Shown one piece after another: positions 33,806-38,556 of a DNA stretch of 38,556 nt. Source of the stretch: Verrucomicrobiales bacterium (GTDB lineage Bacteria; Verrucomicrobiota; Verrucomicrobiia; Limisphaerales; JAQGOY01). A program made the translations under genes and the position numbers. The stretch's first letter is position 1. Every line of letters starts with the position of its first letter. The notes below the pieces were generated by a model. That model was not told the origin of the DNA. It saw only the letters and a list, made by a program, of their open reading frames with translations, and ran no database searches. The stretch lies in contig JAQGOY010000150.1 of the NCBI GenBank assembly GCA_028293375.1, positions 1-38,556 on the forward strand, given 5' to 3'.

Positions 33806-34570
33806 TCAGTGATAACCGCCCGAGACGTAAAAGGTCTCGCCGGTGATCCACGATGAGTCGGGCGACGCCAGGAAAAGAGCCGCGCTGGCGATGTCCTGCG
33901 GCTGGCCGATTCGGCCCAGCGGGGTTTGTGATTCGACCTGCTTCCTCATATCACTCTCACCAATTCCCGCTGCGTGGAAACCTTCGGTTTCAATCATTCC
34001 CGGGTTAAGGGAGTTTACCCGGATTTTGCGAGAACCCAATTCTTTGGACAATGATTTGGTGATGGCATCGACAGCTGCCTTGGTAGCGCTGTAAACGGCG
34101 CCGTTCGCGGGAGCGGATGTGCTGACGATGGAACTGATATTGATCACGGAACCCCCCTGCGCGTTAAAATGGGTCAACGCCTCCTGGGTCGTTAAGATCA
34201 ACCCAAGAACGTTTAAGTTAAATTGCTTGTGAAAATGTTCCTCTGTGACCTGGGCAATGGGCATGAACTCATAAACCCCTGCATTATTCACCAGGATGTC
34301 CAGTGCGCCGTAGGTTTTTTTGGCCTTGGCGAATAGTTTCTTAATATCGTCTTTTTTGGAAACGTCGGCCTGCACCGCAATGGCTTTTCCGCCGAGTTTT
34401 GTGATTTCTTTCACCACTTTGTCCGCTCCTGCTTTGCTTGAGGCGTAATTAACGACCACGGATGCCCCCTCGGCTGCCAGTTGTTTTGCGATGCCTGCGC
34501 CAATCCCCTTGGAAGCTCCCGTGACCACTGCGACTTTACCTGCCAGTTTTCCCGTTTTTGTAGTTTTCAT
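33806..34570 (-). CDS. Short-chain dehydrogenase/reductase
   Basis: A 254-residue classical SDR. The Rossmann motif is TGASKGIG (17-24), then NNAG (95-98), the catalytic serine in INISSIVS (S146/S147) and YSATK (Y160, K164). DV at 69-70 and residues after the second strand (NYASSKAGAD) suggest preference for NADPH. The end is LASPDSSWITGETFYVSGGY, as in 3-oxoacyl-ACP reductase and glucose 1-dehydrogenase groups. The substrate is not predictable. It is transcribed in the same direction as the Rrf2 gene, 62 bases downstream of it, and has its own promoter covered by a perfect 23-bp palindrome. Regulation by Rrf2, perhaps on electrophile or thiol stress, is inferred. Confidence 0.93.
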   Translation of the reverse strand: MKTTKTGKLAGKVAVVTGASKGIGAGIAKQLAAEGASVVVNYASSKAGADKVVKEITKLGGKAIAVQADVSKKDDIKKLFAKAKKTYGALDILVNNAGVYEFMPIAQVTEEHFHKQFNLNVLGLILTTQEALTHFNAQGGSVINISSIVSTSAPANGAVYSATKAAVDAITKSLSKELGSRKIRVNSLNPGMIETEGFHAAGIGESDMRKQVESQTPLGRIGQPQDIASAALFLASPDSSWITGETFYVSGGYH

Positions 34571-34595
34571 ATGCTTATTCGATTTCTGGTTTTTG

Positions 34596-34618
34596 ATTGT
34601 TACTATTATAGTAACAAT
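34596..34618. promoter_or_regulatory. Perfect palindromic operator over SDR promoter
   Basis: Arms ATTGTTACTAT and ATAGTAACAAT flank a single central base, 23 bp with no mismatch. On the minus strand it contains a perfect -10 TATAAT (34605-34610), giving a start near 34598 and a leader of about 28 bases before the SDR ATG. The same pattern lies before the Rrf2 gene. Confidence 0.85.
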
Positions 34619-34632
34619 TAAAGCTAAAAAAA

Positions 34633-35052
34633 TTATTTTTTGTTCACTTCCGTTACGATGGAGGCAAGGCTGATTTCGGACAGACTTTCTTCCATCGCCT
34701 TCTGCGTTTTCTTCAGTGCCTTTTCAAGCGAGGCCTTGATATGGCAACTCACCAGGCAGGGCTTCTGTTCCGGGTAATTGTGGATGGAGAATGCTTTGGG
34801 GGCATCCACGGCCCGGTAAATATCGAGCAGCGATATCATTTTCGCATCCTTTGCCAGCCCGCAGGATCCTGATTTTCCAGTGGTGGTTTTCAGCAATCCC
34901 GCTTTTGACAGTTTCGATACCACCCTGCGCACAAAGCTCGGGCTGGTGTTCACGCTTAAAGCAAACTTCCCGGTTGTTGTGCCCTCGCCACGGCAGCATC
35001 CCGAAGCGGCCAGGATATGCACCGCAATGGAAAATTGTGTGTTGACTGCCAT
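34633..35052 (-). CDS. Rrf2-family transcriptional regulator
   Basis: A 139-residue regulator. The start ATG 35052 gives MAVNTQFSIAVHILA, the usual Rrf2 opening; an upstream GTG at 35073 would lie inside the operator. The winged helix has SVNTSPSFVRRVVSKLSKAG and LLKTTTGKSG. The cysteines are C19, C20, C64, C99 and C103. It lacks the three-cysteine cluster of IscR/NsrR types, so it is more like the YwnA/CymR branch; C99-x3-C103 could be a thiol sensor. The gene is directly followed by an SDR with a matching operator, which suggests the pair form an autoregulated stress-response unit. The signal is unknown. Confidence 0.9.
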   Translation of the reverse strand: MAVNTQFSIAVHILAASGCCRGEGTTTGKFALSVNTSPSFVRRVVSKLSKAGLLKTTTGKSGSCGLAKDAKMISLLDIYRAVDAPKAFSIHNYPEQKPCLVSCHIKASLEKALKKTQKAMEESLSEISLASIVTEVNKK

Positions 35053-35077
35053 AACTGTTACTATATTAGTCACAGTT
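35053..35077. promoter_or_regulatory. Rrf2 autoregulatory operator overlapping its own start
   Basis: AACTGTTACTAT-A-TTAGTCACAGTT is a near-perfect dyad (two mismatched pairs), matching the SDR operator in 16 of its central 21 positions by eye, including TGTTACTAT. It directly abuts the ATG at 35052. A -10-like TAATAT lies at the same place within the dyad (35063-35068), which would give a nearly leaderless mRNA. Confidence 0.8.
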
Positions 35078-35163
35078 TAAATTTAAGCAAGTGGATTTGA
35101 ATTGCAAACATTTGGATGACTGGACTGCCAACCTGATATAATGAGAAATGGCGGGCGCAGGAA

Positions 35164-36567
35164 TTACTGAGTAACAGCCTTGTAGAATTTCCGTGGAGCA
35201 CCCAGGGAGGAGGAGTCGGTAACCGTTATGGGGCCTGTATAAGGAAAGTTGGTAACCTCGCTCCAGCTATTGATGGCCATGGTTGAGGAGGATTGAATGG
35301 AGTAAGAGTGACCACTCGTTCCATTTTCGAAAGTGAAACTAAAACCTGCCACCGAAGCAGAGAACGCGCTAAACGAGCCGCCGCTGAGTTGCCCTATGGC
35401 GTTGATATTGGAGGTATAAATGCCGCGCGAGCCATCCGTGAAATTTACCGCGAAAGTAATCAGCCCAGCGGAGTAACCTGACTCCCGAAAGGTAAGAGTG
35501 GCTGGTGATTTGCCAGCCAGTGGTGAAAATGTATCGATAATTCGGGTGATATTACCTCCGCGAAGGAGATAAAGCCCCTGCCCTCCTGTGCTTGTACCTT
35601 TAAAAACAAGATCTGCGCCGTTGAATTCAAATTCGCCGAACCCACCAAAAGTCTCGGTGGACGCCGGAATGGTGGTGGTAGTATCCACCAATTTGACCAT
35701 GCCAGAGCCGTCCAGATTGACAGAATAAATTCCCTGCCCTCCAGAAAATGCACCACTGAAGGCAAGTTTCGATCCATTGATATCCGGGGTGGTGCCAAGG
35801 GTGGTGAATGGACTGGAAGAACCGGGAACGAGGGTAACGTTTTTTTCTGCGATGCGAGTCAAAGTTGACCCGACAAGAGTAAAGATGGAGTTGTTTGCGT
35901 TGACAGTAGAGTCAGAACCGTAAAAGGCGATGTTGCCAGCATCGAGTGTGATGACGCCGCCCGGATTAATGAAACCGCCCGTGCCGCCTGGATATGGAGT
36001 TCCCGGGGCAAGGCGCTGGCTGACAGTTCCACCAGTAATCGAGAAGAGTCCGCGTTGCGCACTGGAATTTTGTCCGACGAAGGCGACCACGCCATCTTTC
36101 ATGGCCGGGATGGAAAAACCTACGAAAGGACCGGTACCACCGGGCATGGTGGCCGGGGTTAAGGTGTCCGCGAGCCTGACCAGACTGGAGCCGTCAAATT
36201 GATAAAGACCCTGTGGGGTTGGGTTAACGACACCGAAAAAAGTTATCTTACCGTTTTCGGTAGCGTAGCCAGGGAAGACCAAAAACTTGCCTGTCCCTCC
36301 GGGAGGCGTGGTATCCGAGTCTGCGGCTTTTTGGATAACTCCATCTGCCCATTTGAATACCCCGGAAGAACCTGCAAAGGTTGCGGAAAACGCAACAGAT
36401 CCACTGTGAAGCGCAGGAGCCCCAAAGGTGCTAAAATTAGCAGAACTGCCGGGAGGAAACATGGTGGTATCAGCCACTTTCGTGAAGACGAGTTGTGCGT
36501 GCAGGGTAGTTGGAGAAAAAGCGAGGAAAGCCAGGCTAAGAGCGGAAACCAACATTTTATGGTCCAT
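35164..36567 (-). CDS. Secreted seven-repeat propeller-like protein with C-terminal domain
   Basis: A 467-residue exported protein. The signal peptide is MDHKMLVSALSLAFLAFSPT with cleavage near LHA. The mature part is seven repeats of about 50 residues, each running from (K/R)xADT through PGGTGxF and GxxAFxG to GxYxxxGG; starts lie near residues 28, 79, 130, 183, 237, 291 and 341. Clear copies are VRLADTLTPATMPGGTGPF, VKLVDTTTTIPASTETF and TRIIDTFSPLAG. Seven such units suggest one seven-bladed beta-propeller. The last 70 residues form a separate beta domain ending RKFYKAVTQ, like the ends of two other secreted proteins here. No catalytic motif was seen. It is monocistronic. Confidence 0.85.
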   Translation of the reverse strand: MDHKMLVSALSLAFLAFSPTTLHAQLVFTKVADTTMFPPGSSANFSTFGAPALHSGSVAFSATFAGSSGVFKWADGVIQKAADSDTTPPGGTGKFLVFPGYATENGKITFFGVVNPTPQGLYQFDGSSLVRLADTLTPATMPGGTGPFVGFSIPAMKDGVVAFVGQNSSAQRGLFSITGGTVSQRLAPGTPYPGGTGGFINPGGVITLDAGNIAFYGSDSTVNANNSIFTLVGSTLTRIAEKNVTLVPGSSSPFTTLGTTPDINGSKLAFSGAFSGGQGIYSVNLDGSGMVKLVDTTTTIPASTETFGGFGEFEFNGADLVFKGTSTGGQGLYLLRGGNITRIIDTFSPLAGKSPATLTFRESGYSAGLITFAVNFTDGSRGIYTSNINAIGQLSGGSFSAFSASVAGFSFTFENGTSGHSYSIQSSSTMAINSWSEVTNFPYTGPITVTDSSSLGAPRKFYKAVTQ

Positions 36568-36838
36568 AACAGAGGTTTGTTTCAGGGTCGGTGATTACAT
36601 ACTAGTGAAGATTAAGAAAATCAAGCGCGAACAGTTTGATAATTCAAAAGGCGTAATGAATTGGCGTAAAATGAATTAAGACTCTCGAAGCTGTTAAGAC
36701 GGAACTACCATTAGTTATTTGGCGCTTCGAGCGAGTGGCGCTGACGAAGTGACTGCAGGCAACTTGACGCCATGTTGGTTCCGGTTTTGGTCATTGGGTT
36801 TGAATTCACTTTGACATTCCGCTAAAATGTTCCAAACC

Positions 36839-38200
36839 ATGAAACTCCCTGCCATCGCATTCGTCCTTTCCATGGGATTAGTTTTCTTGAGTTCGGCGTT
36901 GGGGGCGGAGAAGCCGATGAACATTTTGGTTCTGCTGGCGGATGATTGGCGGTTTGACACTCTTGGGGTTTCGGGCAATCCGGTGGTGAAGACTCCGAAC
37001 ATCGATCGACTGGCTGGCGAGGGGATTCGATTCACCCATGGCTGCGTCTCGACAGCGATTTGCGGAGTAAGCCGGGCTTCGTTGTTCACGGGACAATGGA
37101 TGTCGCGCCATGGAAACACGGCGTTCAACGCGTTCAAAACGCCGTGGTCAGAAACATACCCGGGACTGTTAAGGACGAATGGTTACTACGTAGGACATGT
37201 GGGCAAATGGCACAACGGAACATTTCCGGCTGAGAATTTTGATTTTGGCCGGGCTTATTCCGGAACTCATTGGATAAGGGAAAAAGACGGAACGAAGATT
37301 CACGTGACGCAGAAGAACGAAAACGATTCGCTGGAATTTCTGCGAACCCGACCAAAGGACAAGCCCTTTTGCCTGACCCTCGCGTTCTTTGCAACCCACG
37401 CGGAAGACAGCAATCCGTTGCAATACCTGCCGCAACCTCAAAGCATGGAGTTGTATAACGATGTGACCATCCCCATTCCTTCAAATGCCACGGACGAATC
37501 GTTCCATCGATTGCCTCCTTTCATAGGCAACGAGAAAAACGAGGGGAGAGTGCGATGGCATTGGCGTTTCGATTCGCCGGAGAAATTCCAAACGATGATG
37601 AAAAACTATTATCGGTTGGCGACGGAGGTGGACACAACTTGCGGACGTGTGCTGGAAGAATTGAAGAGAGAGGGACAACTGGAAAACACACTCGTTGTAT
37701 TCACCGGGGACAATGGCTATTTCCACGGAGAGCATGGATTGGCGGACAAGTGGTATCCGCACGAGGAAAGCATTCGGGTGCCACTGATCGTGAGAGATCC
37801 GCGTCTGGCAGTCGGGAAGCGCGGAGAGACCAATGATGATTTTGTGCTTAACGAAGACCTTGCGCCGACTTTGCTCGGGGCGGCACGGATCGCAGCGCCG
37901 CCAAAGATGCAGGGGCAGGATATTGCGCCACTCTATCTTTCCGCGCAAAAACAGGAATGGCGAAAGGAGTTCTTCTACGAACACGCCACCATCAACAAAA
38001 CCGACTTCATTCCGTCGTCCGAGGCATTGGTTCGAAAAGATTATAAATACATGTACTGGCCCGATTTCAAAGTGGAGCAACTTTTTCAGCTAAACAGTGA
38101 TCCTCACGAGGAGAACGATTTAGTCAACGACTCCCGACAGAAAGAACGATTAGTGGAGATGCGCAGCCGGTTTGCCGAATTGAAAGCAGCAGCGCGATGA
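36839..38200 (+). CDS. Secreted sulfatase with CGVSR active-site motif
   Basis: A 453-residue type I sulfatase. ATG 36839 begins a signal peptide ([20 protein letters not shown], cleavage near LGA). The metal-binding acids are D35-D36 (LADDWRFD). The formylglycine site is C75 in [11 protein letters not shown]: the usual CxPSR/CxASR has valine at the third place, a variant seen in some planctomycete and verrucomicrobial sulfatases. Other core pieces are [19 protein letters not shown] and [16 protein letters not shown]. Length is normal. It needs a formylglycine-generating enzyme, not present here. The next sulfatase starts 25 bases downstream, so the two form an operon, probably for desulfating a glycan. 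Substrate class is uncertain (choline-sulfatase or glycan type). Confidence 0.94.
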   Translation: MKLPAIAFVLSMGLVFLSSALGAEKPMNILVLLADDWRFDTLGVSGNPVVKTPNIDRLAGEGIRFTHGCVSTAICGVSRASLFTGQWMSRHGNTAFNAFKTPWSETYPGLLRTNGYYVGHVGKWHNGTFPAENFDFGRAYSGTHWIREKDGTKIHVTQKNENDSLEFLRTRPKDKPFCLTLAFFATHAEDSNPLQYLPQPQSMELYNDVTIPIPSNATDESFHRLPPFIGNEKNEGRVRWHWRFDSPEKFQTMMKNYYRLATEVDTTCGRVLEELKREGQLENTLVVFTGDNGYFHGEHGLADKWYPHEESIRVPLIVRDPRLAVGKRGETNDDFVLNEDLAPTLLGAARIAAPPKMQGQDIAPLYLSAQKQEWRKEFFYEHATINKTDFIPSSEALVRKDYKYMYWPDFKVEQLFQLNSDPHEENDLVNDSRQKERLVEMRSRFAELKAAAR

Positions 38201-38225
38201 ACCTGAGCGAGAGCAAAACGAATTC

Positions 38226-38556
38226 ATGAAGCGATTCCTACTGATCGTTTTGGCAGCGCTCACATGTTGCCCAAGTGCCGAGGCTGAAAAGCAAGCGCGA
38301 CCCAACATCCTGATCATCCTCACAGACGACCTGGGTTACGGGGATGTGAAGTGCCTGAACCCCCAAGGAAAGATTCGGACGCCGAACCTGGACAAGCTCG
38401 CTGGGGCAGGAATGATTTTTACGGATGCGCACTCCAGTTCCGCAGTTTGCACGCCCACGCGATATGGGCTGCTGACGGGCCGATACAATTGGCGGTCGCG
38501 GCTAAAAAATGGCGTGCAGGGTGGAATGAGCCCGCCCCTGATTGAAGCTGGACGTT
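38226..38556 (+). CDS. Second secreted sulfatase, 3' end outside window
   Basis: 110 codons are visible before the right edge. ATG 38226 starts a signal peptide ([20 protein letters not shown]). It is followed by [16 protein letters not shown] with metal ligands D34-D35, [18 protein letters not shown], and the formylglycine motif [11 protein letters not shown] with C75 (C-x-P-T-R). The following YNWRSRL is common in arylsulfatase-A-like bacterial enzymes. The motif differs from that of the upstream sulfatase, so they belong to different subfamilies and may act in sequence on one sulfated substrate. The gap of 25 bases suggests co-transcription. The rest of the gene is beyond the window. Confidence 0.93.
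   Translation, partial: MKRFLLIVLAALTCCPSAEAEKQARPNILIILTDDLGYGDVKCLNPQGKIRTPNLDKLAGAGMIFTDAHSSSAVCTPTRYGLLTGRYNWRSRLKNGVQGGMSPPLIEAGR

Noticed and set aside
36811-36816. TTGACA as a promoter -35 for the sulfatase operon
   Set aside because: No -10 lies at 16-18 bases; that position falls on the start codon itself.
37481-38080. Minus-strand open frame of 199 codons
   Set aside because: Antisense to the first sulfatase, with no recognisable product.
1-38556. CRISPR arrays, tRNA or rRNA genes, insertion sequences, integrase or attachment sites
   Set aside because: Looked for on both strands; no regular spaced repeats, no cloverleaf or rRNA sequence and no transposase-like protein was found.

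Overview
The window looks like a piece of a Verrucomicrobiota chromosome, most likely a soil or freshwater Pedosphaera-like lineage. This is inferred from content, not from a marker gene. The grounds are the Gram-negative outer-membrane porin, large secreted beta-helix and beta-propeller proteins ending in an F(Y/F)(R/K) domain, paired sulfatases, a GH76 mannanase, a propeller-type histidine kinase, Tat export, moderate GC and weak Shine-Dalgarno sequences. No rRNA, tRNA, CRISPR array, integrase or transposase was seen.

Layout. 1-4.8 kb (minus strand): a cupredoxin-like protein cut by the window edge, coupled to an outer-membrane porin; a TMEM175-type K+ channel; and a TetR-AarF/UbiB operon whose promoter carries two near-identical operators. 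5.0-6.6 kb (plus): a Tat-exported all-helical protein of unknown function, closed by a strong hairpin. 6.7-9.7 kb (minus): a carbohydrate-flavoured group with a secreted esterase, the C-terminal stump of an MFS transporter and a GH76 glycosidase. 9.8-11.0 kb (minus): a class II Fic protein whose conserved N-terminus lies upstream of any usual start codon. 11.0-16.8 kb (plus): a propeller histidine kinase, a REC-HTH regulator and an M28 aminopeptidase. 16.9-20.2 kb (plus): a giant beta-helix/LamG surface protein. 20.2-24.2 kb (minus): a decayed SGNH hydrolase, an RbsD/FucU-like mutarotase, an aldo/keto reductase, a phosphohexomutase and an orphan nuoA. 24.5-27.7 kb (plus): a YgjP-like metallohydrolase, a lone flagellin with a consensus sigma-28 promoter and a structured leader, and a clan GH-A hydrolase. 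27.7-30.3 kb (minus): a tight RidA / D-serine-dehydratase-like / M19 dipeptidase operon. 30.4-33.8 kb: a small unknown protein and a secreted metzincin protease. 33.8-35.1 kb (minus): an Rrf2 regulator and an SDR sharing a palindromic operator. 35.2-36.6 kb (minus): a secreted seven-repeat propeller protein. 36.8 kb to the end (plus): two sulfatases, the second cut by the window edge.

Working together. Most genes serve scavenging of polymers and small molecules: esterase, GH76, GH-A, sulfatases, M28, metzincin, M19, and sugar mutarotase plus dehydrogenase. The strongest new mechanistic readings are four. (i) The RidA/DSD/M19 operon may release and deaminate D-amino acids and then clear the reactive enamine. 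(ii) The Rrf2 and SDR promoters carry the same palindrome over the -10 box. (iii) The TetR-AarF promoter is bracketed by twin 14-mers. (iv) The flagellin leader holds a CsrA-type GGGA loop. All functions are read from motifs by eye; no database search was possible.
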